DNA of 64,000 nt from Pontederia crassipes (Eukaryota > Streptophyta > Magnoliopsida > Commelinales > Pontederiaceae), in assembly GCA_030549335.1 (NCBI GenBank), contig CM060194.1:21020171-21084170 (forward strand), written 5' to 3'. Shown here one piece after another: positions 23,701 through 35,403 of this stretch. The position numbers and the translations under genes are program-made. The notes beneath the pieces are model-generated. The model was not told the origin of the DNA and did not search any database. It worked only from the letters and a program-made list of their open reading frames with translations. The first letter of the stretch is position 1, and every line of letters starts with the position of its first letter.

Positions 23701-26700
23701 ATTGTGCAAGATGATTCTTTCAGGGAATTTGAATTTAGGCAATATCTATTTGCGTGCCAATCAAAGGTTTGCACATTGGGAGCATAATTTTTTTGAGAGG
23801 GGCATAATTGATATATAATTCTGTTAGATTATGACTCATGCTAGAAATTTGTCTTGGAGATAATACCATAGTTCTCAATTTAGCAGGCTGCATTTGTGCT
23901 TAGGAGTCGCTACTCTCTGTTTATTCATGGTTCATGCTTAACTTTTTACAATGTTACCTCTTAACTCTTTGGTTTATTGTAAATTATGAGATGTTCAATC
24001 ATAAATGTTTCTATTAAATTTCTTGCTTTCTAGATGACTTTGTTGTTTAGAGTATTTTAGATGGCTTTGATCTTTTATCTTACAACTGGGTGCCACTATG
24101 ATTAACTTGAAGAATAGTGGTAAATGACATTGGTGTCTCTCTTTTTTTCTTTTTTTACCATCCTTTTCCTTCTGAAAAGTTAAATTTGATACCATTCTCA
24201 ATTCGCTTATTTTAAGCGAAGCCAACAAAGAATCAGATACAAGAATTTATAGCTGATTCTGTGGGTCTATACAGTCTTATGAAATATGCTCTAAAAAAGC
24301 CTTATGAATTGTGATATACTTTTATATATGATAACTTTTTGTTAATCATGCAGCTACTATTTAAGTTAGGTCGCCCACTAGAGGTTGCGGCAAGGGGTTA
24401 TTCGTTTATTATCGGCTTCTCAAAAACACTCGCTGTGCATGAAGTATGCATCACTTCCACTTATATTGGGACATGTTTTCCTAGTATTTTTAAGTAGCTT
24501 CTTTAGGACTTGAGTATTACATATAATAACTGTTTCTGGATATTCTTTCAGAACTCTCTACCATTTTGTTTCCGTGAAGTGTGGGTGATAACAGCCTGTT
24601 TAGCACTTATTCATTCAATCTCGTCCCAGTATGGTGAAGTGACATCTGATATTGAAAAGGAGTTCTATCGTCTCCAGGGTGACCTTTATTCACTTAGCAG
24701 AATAAAGGTGAGGCTTCGTTTCCATTTTTTAAACAATGAGTTTTCTCTGTTGTATTGAATTTTTAAACAATGATTCACAATACAAAGTATTTTAAGGTTC
24801 CTCAAGCACAAAATGTGTAGTTGTTTGTAAGTGAAAAATATGCATTTTCTTTAGTGGAAAAATGCATTTTTTTAAGGCAAGAAGGATGGCCATCCACCAA
24901 ATCCCCACATTTGAAGGTGTTCCAAAAACACGATTCAGATGTCATATCCAGAATATTGCCATGCATATCTGTCCACACCCCTTTTGTCTTAATGCATACA
25001 AAAAATAGATGATTTGAATCCTCCATCTGATTTTGACAGAGGGCACACGAAGCATCAAATTCCATACCCATCTCAACCTGTAGGATCTGGTAGGTTGTCG
25101 TTATTAGGAGTCACGAGGAAATATTGATATTCCTTTCTAGGTCACAATTTTCTTGTTATATAAAAGGATTAATCAGCTTTTTCTGTTGGTCCAAAGTTTG
25201 AACGTATTTTCCTGATTGCACACAACCTTATTTTGGTTATCTAAATTGAGAAGTATCTGGCTAAAGTTTGATATTACAAGTGTCTGGGTACCTGTAGTTC
25301 ACTTCTTTGGTTTATCATTTTGGATATTAAGTCAGAATTTGTTCTATTAAATTGTCTAAGAATGAATGCTTCACTCTTCTTGACGGAACTAAGATCAGAG
25401 GTGCTGCTGAAATTGGCAGAGCTGCTGCTGATCACTTAATGCTGCATCACCCGTTGGGGGCACTGATTTTTCCTTGTCATGTTTATAACTTCACTGCTTT
25501 TTCTATCTTGTTGCTGTAACTTGTAACATGCCTCCTTTACTATTTTATTGAGTCTGAATCTGAATGATTAACACTCTGGTTAATCATTCTTCTTCCCCCT
25601 TACAAAGAAAAAGAAGATTGAATCCTTCACGTTCATCTGATGATCCATGAAACTAATACTTTTGTTCTGGTTACGTTGATTGATAAACATAATTTTTTTT
25701 TTCAAAGAAGCCGATACATAAACATAAATATTATTGATGTATCTGTATCTTTAGTTTTGTTTAGAATATATTTCCAAGAATATCTTTAGCCGACCCCACC
25801 TAGTGGGATAAGGCTTTGTTGTTGTATATTTCCAAGAGTTTTCTTTCTAAGATAATCTCCTAATGACATGATATTTACATGTAATGTTTATCTGTATTAA
25901 AAGATGGTTGTGTATGGCAGTTTATGAGGCTTGCCTATTTGATTGGCTACGGAGTTGAAATGGAAAGAAGTCCAGTTAACAGGTTAGAAGTTAATTCTAT
26001 ATGATAACTAAAGATGGCTTTGCTTCAGATCTTACCAAAATTAGAAGCTAACATTAGATTTAACTAATTTATGTTCTATTTTTCATTGTATATTACCTTT
26101 CTAAATTCTTTTCTGGAGAGGAAAGGATATGCTAGTCATCTGCTTATACTAAAACTGAAAACCATGAAATGTAAAAATGTGCATGGAAAGGCTCAAAAAG
26201 TCAAAAGCTCATTGGGTGTGGACACACACACTAAAAGTACTACCCTAACCTCAGCCACTAATAAAAAAAGTTCTCTATATAACACCTTTCACCACACTTA
26301 TCTCAAAAACACCTTTCACCACACACACACAGAAAAAAACAGTGTGGTTGCGCTGCAAACATATGGCCCAAGTGGTGGCCATGGATACGGCCACTGGCCA
26401 AGTGTTTGAGGCAAACTCGCAAAGGATTTCTTAAACAACTTTTATTGCTTTCTTCGTCCTAATTTACGTTATTGTTTTGTACAGTGCTTCCTTAAGCATG
26501 TTACCCTGGCCAAAGCCATCTACTTGGCCAGCAATCCCACCTGATTCTTCGGCTGAAGTGCTTGCGAAAGAGAAGGTAGCTTGTACTTTTCCAACCATTT
26601 TACTTTAATTTGTCTGCATTATTTGCACATGTTTCGTAGGAACTAGAGTGCAACTTTTCCTTTTGAGGACAGGCTTCCTTGAGAAGTTTTCCATTGGCCA

Positions 26701-29700
26701 TATTTAAGAGCAATGACAGCTCTAGTGAAGTCACTATTTTTTTTTGGATTATGTAGTGTTGGCATTTTTTTGAGGATGTGTATAAACTGACTTGGTAACT
26801 AAACTTGAAAAAAAAAGAAGTATATGAAAGTTTCTTGCTAGATTGACCTAAAAATTTAAGAGCATTGTTTGGTTTTTTTGATGTATTTGATGACACAAAA
26901 AATTGTCTATCCAAACGAAAATAACACAATACTGGATTCCTTGTACAATCCTTCATAACATGCAAGTTTGCTCCATTGTTATCCTACATCCTATTCTGTC
27001 GAGGGGAAAATCCAAACTACAACGAGTTTTCTTGAAAATTTGGGCCAAATGCAGAATTAACATCAACCTTCTCATATTGGACTCCTTTATTTTTACAAAA
27101 CATAAACAATGGCTTAGCCTAATAGTATCAGACCAGAATGTTGGGAGTTAATATCCTCTTTACCTGTTTTACACAATTAATTATTTCTGCATTTAACTCT
27201 ATATCCCTTGAACTTAGCTCTAAATAAATCCCTTGAATTTTCCCCAATTTTCCCTTGATTCATTATGTTCATTTTTCATCAAGTTTTCCATTATTTGATT
27301 TTCTTATTTAATAACTATTATATTTATCCTTATGAAAACCTGTACACTCAGTCACTCACAGAAGAGGGGAGAGCCACAACAGCTTTATTTGTCTGTAACA
27401 TGAGTACTTTTTATTCTTAAATCTATCAAGGGGAATGACATTTATCAAAGAAAAAAATTGAAATGACTGAAAGCTTATGAAAATAGTGAAGTGGAAAACC
27501 GCACGTGGATAAGTTCATATTATGAGATGATTAGAGGAAATCCAAAAAGGTACCACCATCCATTACATAGCAGAGCACTCTTTCTTCAGGGCTTAATCCA
27601 CATTGTAACAAGGATAGATTAGGACAAGAACAATGCAAGTACATATTGTGGAGAGCTTCTTGAGATGTGGCCGGAGCCAACCAGAGCTCCTTGAAATTGT
27701 GGAGAGCTTCATTAATATTCTGATCACGGTCAATTTATTTGGAGTTTCATGTTCGCCTTGTTTATTTTTGTAAGAGATTTGTTTATAATTTATATTTCAT
27801 GAGAAAGCTGGGAACTGACTTTTGGGTATCTTGACAGATTATTCTTCAAGCAAATCCTAGAAAAAAGCACTTTGATATTCAAAGAAAACCATTGCCATTA
27901 GAGCCTTCTTTACTTCTACGAGAGGCAAATCGGAGGAGAGCAACCCTTTCAGTTGGAAATATTTCCGAGTTAGTTGATGGTCGTCCAATTGATGGGTAAT
28001 GATTTAACATGGGTTAAGAATGATGTTCTTCTTGGAATAGACCTATAAAATATGATGCGTTGATCTTTGTTTTATCTATAGGATCAATATGTAAGTATAT
28101 CTTTCTTTCCTGACAGTTCAGGTCTAGATGGACCTCCAAGATTATCTCCGTCAAGTAGAAATCAAACAAGCTCAATGTCCCGCACCTACTCTGGACCAGT
28201 AAACTATGAGAGCTCTTTGTCACATGATCGCCCTATGAGGTTATCAGAAATTCATGTTGCGGCAGATCATGCCCTCCAGCATACAATTACAGATCCTGAT
28301 ATATTGAAATCACTATCATCATTGGAAGAGTTTGAGGTATTTGTTTTCTTCTTTTCACATTTTTTCCTATGTTACTCTGAATGTTATTTGTCGAATCTCA
28401 TGAACATGGATCAACGAATATGTTACTAATAGAGCGGAATGACGTCGTATGATCCATGTAGCCGACCCCACCTAGTGGGATAAGGCTTTGTTGTTGTTGT
28501 TGTTGTTGTACTCTGAATGTTATTTGTGCCTTTGCCTCTTTTTAGTTTAATCAATTGTTTATATAATTGAGGTCAGTTCATATCATATCCTTTTTTCGGA
28601 AGTTGCACTATATTTTCTTGAAGACGTTGCCTACAGTTCTAAGCTCCAGTTGTTTATTTTCATGCTGAAGGTCATATCTCGAGCTATTTATCATCCTGAA
28701 TGTGATTTTCTTATGATCTTACTCTTCATCATATGATCTTCACATGACTAAACTTGGTATCTCACGAACCATTGTGTATAAATTTGTTACTGTCTGTAGA
28801 CACTAGTGGGTCTAGACCGAAATTTTTCTTTTTTTGCTAGCCTTGTATATTATGTCCATAACTACTACAATACATTTGTTTTACATTAACTACTACTATA
28901 TGACATTGCATTCAGAACTACAAGTTGACTTTGCCATGTTTACAGAAAAAATATATGGAACTTACAAAAGGGGCTGCTGACAATTACCACCAATCGTGGT
29001 GGAAAAGACATGGCGTTGTGCTTGATGGAGAGATAGCTGCTTTATGTTTTAAGCATGGGAATTATGATTTGGCTGCAAAATCATATGAGAAGGTTTGTGC
29101 TTTGTATGCTGGAGAAGGATGGCAAGACCTGTTGGCAGAAGTTCTACCCAACCTCGCTGAGTGTCAGAAGATTCTTAATGATCAGGCTGGCTATCTGTCA
29201 TCTTGTGTTCGGTTATTGTCTTTGGATGACAGTTTATTCTTGACTAAAGAACGACAAGCTTTCCAATCTGAGGTTGTTCGTCTTGCTCATAGTGAGATGA
29301 AACATCCGGTGCCTCTTGATGTTTCGTCACTAATTACATTTTCTGGAAATCCTGGACCACCACTTGAGTTATGTGATGGGGATCCTGGTACGTTGTCAGT
29401 AACTGTGTGGAGTGGCTTTCCTGACAATATTACTTTGGAATCTCTGAGCCTGACATTGATAGCCACTTTTAATGTTGATGAAGGTGTCAAGGTATACTTT
29501 TCACATTTATCATGCAATTTGTACATACTTTGATGTAGCATTATTTGATGCAGCATGTAAAACTATCTTGGCTGTTAATATGCAAGTGTAATGTCATTCA
29601 CTGAGTTTGATGTGGTGGTGAAAATTAAGGTTAATTTCCTTTTTTTATTCCCTGTAGGCAATCAAGAGCCCTGCTGCTCATATACTGAAACCAGGCAGGA

Positions 29701-32700
29701 ACGTTATTACTCTTGATGTGCCTCCACAGAAGCCAGGTTCCTACGTGCTGGGTGTTCTTACAGGACAGATTGGTCAGTTGAGATTCAGATCTCATAGTTT
29801 CTCAAAGGGAGGGCCTGCAGACACTGATGATTTTATGAGTTACGAGAAGCCAACTAGACCTGTTCTGAAGGTGTGGTTTTATTGCAAATGATGCTCATTA
29901 ACAAACATGCATCTTGAGTTGTCAAATTTGGATACTTCTTTTTGCATAAATTTGCTATTCTAAGTACGAAAATATATCTTACAAGACTAACATTGTCATG
30001 ATAGGTGCTCAAACCAAGGCCTTTAGTTGATGTCACGGCTGCAGTGTCATCAGCATTGTTGATGAATGAGCTCCAATGGGTTGGCTTAATTGTGAGACCG
30101 ATGAACTACTCCCTTAAAGGTGCTCTCTTAAGTATAGACACTGGTCCCGGACTGATGATTGAAGAGTCTCGGTCTATTGAGATTGAGGATTATGCGAAGG
30201 CAACAGAAAATAATATTCATGTGGGAAAATCTGACATCAACAGGGAAGCTTCTTCAGGAAATTGTAATTTTATGACCCTTGAGGATGGTAAAATATCATT
30301 GCCTGACTGGGCCAGCAATACAACTACTGTCCTGTGGCTTCCTGTTCGTGCGATTGATAACAACATGGCAAGAAGAACCTCTGGAGGTTTGATAGTCATT
30401 TTCCTTTGCTACATTTATTCTAGAATGACTTGATCTTATAATGTTATTTGGCTTTTTTTTTTTCTGTGGCCAGTCTGCAATGAAAAACTAAGTGTTGTAG
30501 AAGGAATGAGAACAATTGCCCTTAAGCTTGAATTTGGTGCTTTCCACAACCAAATATTTGAGAGGTAGTCATTTTTGTGGAATCTTAATTTCTTCGCCTG
30601 TTGTTCATGTTAATGTGAGTTCGTAAATGGTTTCCAAACTAATTCGTGTGCTTCTTCTTAGGACTATCGCTGTTCATTTCACAGATCCATTCCATGTCTC
30701 TACACGTGTTATAGATGAACGACGAGATGGTATTTTACTTTTGCAGGTACTCTTAGATTAGTTCCATCATTATTATATATAACCGAGTATTACCTGTTAT
30801 TTCAGTTTTATTTGCACCGATGAATGCCGAGATTTTTTTTTTCCATGAGGAAGGGAAGGATGTCTATGGATTGTGATAAACATCCACAGTGTTCTAAAAG
30901 GGATGCAACACGAGGGCGTCCCAAGAGGTCACCAATTTTAGTACTACTTTCATCAAAGCACGCCTAACTTCGGAATTCTGATGGAAGTGCAAAAAAAAAA
31001 AAATTAATGGGGTGGAAGAGGCTCGAACTCTCGACCTCGGGATAACTCTAAGCTATGAGACCTACTTGTCCGATTCTCTCAATTCCTCAAAAAAGCTCCA
31101 CGTTTGTCTTTGATGGATCCATGCAATAATGTTAATGTGTCAAAATGGAGCTTTAAAGATGCCGTTGCATCTCTCACGTTGTATTTAGTGTCCTAGGTTC
31201 AGCCAAGTTTGAACAAAAGATAATTTAACATTGATTATTGAGGTTGTTTCATATTAAATCCTATACACATATTTATGGTGTGCATGCATCCTTTAAAAGA
31301 AGAAATAGGAAAACTGAACATCAGAGATTTCTTTAAAATTCCTTTTTTATGTTTGTGAGTTAGTTTTGTTGCGGTGATAAATATCTAATTGTTAATGATG
31401 ATTTTGACCAAGCAACCTTCTGTCATGGTAAGTTCTGGATAAGTATACGATTGTTTGCACCATCAAGTACTGCAATCTTATTATTGTTTGATAGATGTAT
31501 CTAGAAGAGACTTCTAGTCATCTCTTTTGCCTCACAGGTTTTGGGAGTCAGTTTTCTTGTTCTTGTGCTCGTGTAGGTAATGATATACTCAGAAGTCAAG
31601 GCTACCTTGGATGTACATGATGCTTGCTTGGATCTTCAAGTTGGATTCTTACATATAGGAAATGATGATGGAAGGCCTTCTTCAAGTGTTTTCCCACTTG
31701 TCATTGCTCCATTATCTACAGCAGGAATTTTATTTAGCATTCGCTTAGACAGTGCACCTGCTGGAGGTAAAGTATTTTGTGTTGTGTTGATCATCATGCG
31801 TAATTAGTACAAAAGTTTTTTATTCACTCTCTTAAGTAGACACCACTGCATTATATGCTTGGGTATTTGATTGCTTGCTATATTCCTGTGTTTTTTAGGG
31901 GGTACAACAATGATGAACAGAGGTTGTTAAACATCATTGTACATAATATGTGGAATGTCTGTATCATTCACGTATGTGACGTTTTCTTTGCTTGTCGAGT
32001 TTTAACTTCTGCGGATCATCATTGAGTCCTTGTCTAGGCTTTTAGTACAGAAAACTTACTTTCTCTTCGATATTTGATCATGATTGAAAGGAAATCTTCC
32101 TTAACAATGATATGATTCTTGCAAGCAAACATTGTTTGTCAATTTTGAGCTGTAGGGAACTTGTCAGGAGAGAGATGTGTATGGAATCATGAGCTCTTCC
32201 TAATTCATGAACTGATGTCCTTAATAATTTTTGGGTTCAGTCTTTCTCTAGAAAAGTTATCGCTCAACCAATTTCTTCGGATAGTGGCTAGGTCGAGTTA
32301 GGAATGGCATCTTCAACTAGAATTAAAGCAGAACTTATGGTCAACTTGGTTATTACAAATAGCATTGTGGTGATCACTGATCACTACCCTATCCTGCCGT
32401 CCAATTTATTCATCTGCATCTGATTGAGCATTTAACCTTCTGTAGGTCAAGAAGGCACATTCAAGGCAGAAAGTGTGCTGAATATCAAATACAGAATCCG
32501 TGGTGATAGAACAAATGGAGCACATGCACCTGCGGCACAAAGTTCTGGAAACAGTGAAGATTTGGTCTTTAAAGTTGCAATTCCCTTGCAGCGGCCTGTA
32601 CTTGATCCATGTGTTGCAGTTGGGTTTCTTCCATTTTCTTCAGATTGTCTGCGAGTTGGGCAGCTAATTAATATGAAATGGAGAATTGAATGGTTAAAAG

Positions 32701-33709
32701 ATCTGGAGGCTAGCTCATCTTTGCCATGTAAAGTAAGTTCCAAAGAATTTTCCATATCTTTTTTTTTCTTTTTTATATTTCTATCATATCAGTGAATCTA
32801 CTTAAATGCCTTCAGAAGTGATTTCTCCCAGTTTGGATCTTCTTTTGATCTGTTGGCTTGTAATTGTAGTCCTAAGTTGCGTTACTTGCTTTAAGGTGCT
32901 TATGCTTCATTTGATTATATAGAATTGTCAATGCTCAACATTTGTTCTTTTTCTTCGGACGTTGAAGAGTTGTCTTCATTTGCACATGCCATGTTTTGCT
33001 ACATTATTCTAGGATAAAATCATTGTAGCATTTCAGGCTTCTGTAAGGGAAATCCAGCTTAAGTGATCCTAAGAGTAAATGAGTTGAGTTTCTTGAATAG
33101 AAATTTCAATTTTTCTTTTTCTTTTTCCTAGTAGGCTTATTAGTTTCTTTGTTTGTCTTGTGAGCAATGACTAATAGTGAGAAAGTTGATGACACCTTCC
33201 CTAGAAAAATGTTTTGACTAGGTTACTTAAAGTACGATCATTGCAGTTCAGGGTTTGTTTTCTGCTATTGCATAGACATTTTCTTGTGTTTTCCTTTCTT
33301 TCATTTTTTTTTGAGAAAATTCTTTGGAAATAATTGTCTTTATATGACAGGAAGAAGTGCTTTATGAGGTCGAGGCTAACCCAGAGAACTGGATGATTGC
33401 TGGGAGGAAGCGTGGACATATACTGTTGTCTAAAACGCAAGGTCTGTGATCTACTCTTGCACTAGATTTGTTCCCATATCATATATTTTATGGATGAACA
33501 CACAATTAACACATTGAAGGCGGGACCCTCCAGGTTCAAGAATAGAAATATCTGTGACGTGTGTGCCGTTGGTGTCTGGCTATGTTCACCCGCCCCAGAT
33601 AGGATTGCCGGATATTGGCAATGTGAACGTTAGCTGCAACCCTGCAGGGCCTCATTTGGTCTGCATTCTACCGCCTGCTCTAAGTTCATCCTACTGTATA
33701 CCATCATGA
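17704..33709 (+). CDS. TRS130: TRAPPII complex subunit TRS130 / TRAPPC10
   Basis: TRAPPII-specific tethering subunit of the trans-Golgi network, needed for post-Golgi traffic and cell-plate formation (CLUB in Arabidopsis). 21 exons: 17704-17770, 18551-18780, 18912-19093, 22603-22786, 22909-22999, 23606-23766, 24354-24443, 24552-24707, 25921-25982, 26485-26575, 27838-27995, 28117-28336, 28946-29491, 29658-29870, 30005-30386, 30474-30564, 30662-30746, 31577-31766, 32446-32732, 33351-33441, 33534-33709. They join without frame breaks to 1250 aa, close to the known plant length (about 1260). The start MANYLAQFQTIK, the region LKLIVQNDEREWFIVFVS, KSYEKVCALYAGEGWQDLL, and the end GPHLVCILPP..SSYC are characteristic. 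Intron 5 has a GC donor (AG|GCAAGT at 23000); the others are GT-AG. Intron 3 (3.5 kb) is swollen by nested transposons, the first starting about 16 bases after the donor. Introns 8 and 12 carry LINE and SINE pieces. No coding damage is seen. Confidence 0.96.
18037..18293. mobile_element. MITE-like inverted repeat in TRS130 intron 1
   Basis: The left end, CTGTGTTTGGATAAAGGGTC followed by GGGGAAGGGAAG, matches the reverse complement of the right end (CCTTCCCCTCCCCC to CAATCCAAACATAATGTG) over about 55 bases. The middle contains purine-rich GGAGGGAA and its complement, so the element can fold over most of its length. It looks like a miniature inverted-repeat transposon; no clear target duplication is seen. 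Confidence 0.55.
19110..19441 (-). mobile_element. 3' LTR of Ty3-type remnant
   Basis: In the - direction this LTR starts TGATAGGATCTTATT directly after a purine tract AAGGAGGCGAGAA (19442-19454, the polypurine tract) and ends near AAGCTATTA. It is about 330 bases and matches 21984-22264 in direct orientation, including TAGACCACTTCGAGGGG, CAAGATAGTTG and ACCCAAACAAGTTCTAG. Its outer end lies about 16 bases from the splice donor of TRS130 intron 3. Confidence 0.8.
19455..20862 (-). pseudogene. Ty3/gypsy gag-protease remnant
   Basis: Read on the - strand. A gag piece at about 20860-20493 contains an ESDPVGW phrase and then EHASINLDSDAIQWFDW, typical of retrotransposon gag, with internal stops. 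A decayed zinc knuckle (CFHCNE then a stop, then GHVCNKG) lies near 20210-20265. A retropepsin-like frame at 20186-19671 carries ILVDTGRSNNF and YEVVLGIKWL; the family motif is normally DTGSS. No reverse transcriptase or integrase is present before the 3' LTR, so the element is deleted as well as mutated and cannot be active. Confidence 0.82.
20863..21628 (+). mobile_element. 5'-truncated LINE fragment inside the Ty3 remnant
   Basis: A + strand frame (about 20863-21110) shows the zinc-binding end of a non-LTR reverse transcriptase: two Cys, then E..VAHLFFRC and S.EVW, the usual C-x-C ... HLFF-C-VW pattern. After a short 3' region the sequence ends in an A tract (21619-21628). It splits the 5' part of the Ty3 gag remnant, so it inserted later. 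The left junction is accurate only to a few bases. Confidence 0.72.
21410..21594 (-). mobile_element. SINE, full-length-looking copy (copy A)
   Basis: In the - direction the element runs from ATGTTTTATAGCCGGTCCCA, through AAGCCCGGATAAAGGAGGAGG, to GTAGCCGACCCCACCTAATG and a (TTG)n tail. Both flanks carry the 16-base duplication GGTAGTCATCCTTTTC (21394-21409 and 21595-21610). Conserved wording and the TTG tail resemble the widespread Au-type plant SINE as I remember it. It sits inside the LINE fragment, giving three levels of nesting. Confidence 0.85.
21984..22264 (-). mobile_element. 5' LTR of Ty3-type remnant with primer site
   Basis: Direct-repeat partner of the LTR at 19110-19441. Its inner edge is followed (on the - strand) by TGGTATCGGAGGAGC (21967-21981), close to the initiator-tRNA-Met primer site TGGTATCAGAGC used by many Ty3 and copia elements. 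The outer end reads TAATAGG instead of TGATAGG, one substitution. Differences and indels between the LTRs show the insertion is old. Confidence 0.78.
24800..25130 (-). mobile_element. LINE fragment in TRS130 intron 8
   Basis: The - strand frame contains CALCQNQMEDSNHLFFVC followed by VW, the zinc-binding C-terminal motif of plant LINE reverse transcriptases. Only the end of the protein is present. It is antisense to TRS130 and differs from the LINE piece at 20863-21628. Confidence 0.7.
25780..25824 (+). mobile_element. SINE, 45-base 3' end only (copy B)
   Basis: CCGACCCCACCTAGTGGGAT followed by AAGGCTTTGTTGTTG, preceded by ATATCTTTAG, is flanked by the perfect 13-base duplication TATATTTCCAAGA (25767-25779 and 25825-25837). 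It is an extremely 5'-truncated insertion of the same SINE family, within intron 8 of TRS130. Confidence 0.85.
28392..28508 (+). mobile_element. SINE, 5'-truncated copy (copy C)
   Basis: The 117-base insert ends in CCACCTAGTGGGATAAGGC and (TTG)n and is flanked by a perfect 19-base duplication TACTCTGAATGTTATTTGT (28373-28391 and 28509-28527). It lies in intron 12 of TRS130 in the sense direction. It shares ATGAACATGGATCAACGAAT with copy A. Confidence 0.92.
30830..31190 (-). repeat. Probable tRNA-derived repeat in TRS130 intron 17
   Basis: On the - strand, near 31080-31015, the sequence GAGGTCGAGAGTTCGAGCCTC resembles a Pol III box B (GTTCGANNC), after a GGTCTCATAGCTTAGAG stretch that could be box-A-side sequence. 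A run of A follows upstream on the + strand. No functional tRNA clover-leaf was found. It is best read as a SINE-like or tRNA-derived repeat. Confidence 0.35.
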
Positions 33710-34230
33710 TTGCTTTCGTATCTGCCCCTTTTGGTATGTCTTGGAGCTTTTTCTGCATTATGTTTCTTTCGTTTCCTTTTATGAATTTAGGTTGAAAATA
33801 TTCTCATTTCGGGTAAATCAACAGTCAAGGCACCTGTGGTTGAATTAAGAGTCCAAGGCCGTTGGGTAAAAACTGGAACAAGGATCGACACCAAGTGGAG
33901 TTCATCCAATGTTCGGTAAAGATGATTAGCACACAGCATCAGCACAATTTTACTTCAATTTCCGGATGAAGTTATTAGCTGAGGCGTGATTTGAATCATA
34001 CGTGAAAGAGAAGAAAGCCATAATCCATGTACTATTTATTTTCTGTCGTATCAAGTTAAATTTGCACTTTGATTGTGTTTCAATTCTTGAGCTGTTTTGT
34101 TTGTTATGTTCAGCAACAACGGTCAAACGTCTTATTACAGAAGTGAATGGAGACAAAAGAATTAAAGCCGCATTTGAGTCGGCGATGAAATTTCCTAAAT
34201 ATGTCGAAACGCAATAATTTATTGTGCATA
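33710..34230 (+). other. 3' flank / untranslated region of TRS130
   Basis: The stop TGA is at 33707-33709. No further homologous coding sequence follows; the short open frames here are weak. Most of this stretch is probably the 3' untranslated region. Confidence 0.5.
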
Positions 34231-34493
34231 CTCGAACCTCTTGACTTGCAATGGCACACCTAGGTGTTCACCGATTCCGCCCCTCCATAAGGCGCATATT
34301 CAAATTATATGCCTGGGGGCTTGATTCAATAAGGTCTCTCGCGTTCATGCTAAGGATAGAAACATCACGAATTCAATGAGGTCTCTCGCCTGGGCTGATG
34401 GAAAATTGGTTCACTTACTGTTTTTATTGGTAAAATAAAGAGGGGAAAAAAGAAAATTGAAAACGTTTGCTACCAAGGACAGTTTTTGATGGA

Positions 34494-34497
<4 letters not shown>

Positions 34498-34536
<39 letters not shown>
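34498..34536. repeat. (TA)n microsatellite
   Basis: About 19 TA units directly followed by GAGAGAGA. Confidence 0.95.
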
Positions 34537-34546
<10 letters not shown>

Positions 34547-34731
34547 TATATTAATGTAAGTGTCAAGCGGTTTTACTTTATTTTTTTCGACGATTTCATT
34601 TTATTTTTTTCGATGTTTTCGTAAATAATTTAAATAATCATTGATGATAATAAAAATATAATTTAAATTATTGTTAATAATTATATTTATTATTTATGTA
34701 TACTATTATTCTTCATAATAAATATACATAC

Positions 34732-34888
34732 AACAAACAACAACAAAGCCTTATCCCACTAGGTGAGATCGACTACATGGATCATACGACGTCATTCCGC
34801 TTTATTAGTAACTATCTTACAAAGCCTACATTAATTAGCACCTAACTATCTTACAAAGTCTACATGGATCATACAAAGCCTTATCCCA
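34732..34888 (-). mobile_element. SINE, rearranged copy (copy D)
   Basis: CAACAAACAACAACAAAGCC then TTATCCCACTAGGTGAGATCG is the reverse complement of the SINE tail. CTATTATTCTTCATA..AAATATACATA occurs on both sides (about 34703-34731 and 34889-34916), a 27-base duplication with two differences. Inside, ACTATCTTACAAAG and CTACATGGATCATAC are duplicated, so the body has been rearranged. Confidence 0.75.
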
Positions 34889-35403
34889 CTATTATTCTTC
34901 ATAGGAAATATACATATTTTTCATAATTTTTTACGTTATAAAACTATCTTTTTTATAATCATCAATGAAAAAAAATATCGAAAAAATAAAAAAAATTATG
35001 CGTAAAGTAGGGTAACACCTACATTAATTAGCACCTAATAAGTAATCTACTAAATTGCTATTCACTGGACGCGCCAAACAGCCCACCTAAAATCAAGATT
35101 GTCGTTACAGTTGAAGATATGGTTACAAAATAGAAATAAAATACTTCGTTTGGCTCCGCAATAACTTCTACCCTTCTTCGGAGGCCATAGCGGCACCTGC
35201 TGACCGTTGCCCCCTTTCCCCTAAAACACCGTCATGCATTTTGCATCATTTTTTGAGGAAAAAAAAAGCGGAAAAGAAAACAACAACGCAACTTTACAAA
35301 GTACGCAAACACACTTTTCTTTTCTTTTTTTTTTTAAAAGCAAAGACAAATTGGGAATAGAAGAAGAACATCCAAAGAAGAAGACAGTGGCAACAACATA
35401 AGA

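Larger units (their letters stand above)
34231..35403. other. Intergenic region between TRS130 and PHS1
   Basis: No gene. It holds a (TA)n microsatellite at 34498-34536 followed by a short GA run, an AT-rich part, and SINE copy D. Confidence 0.6.

Noticed and set aside
31010..31085. Functional tRNA gene
   Set aside because: A box-B-like core is present on the - strand, but no complete clover-leaf or anticodon arm could be built.
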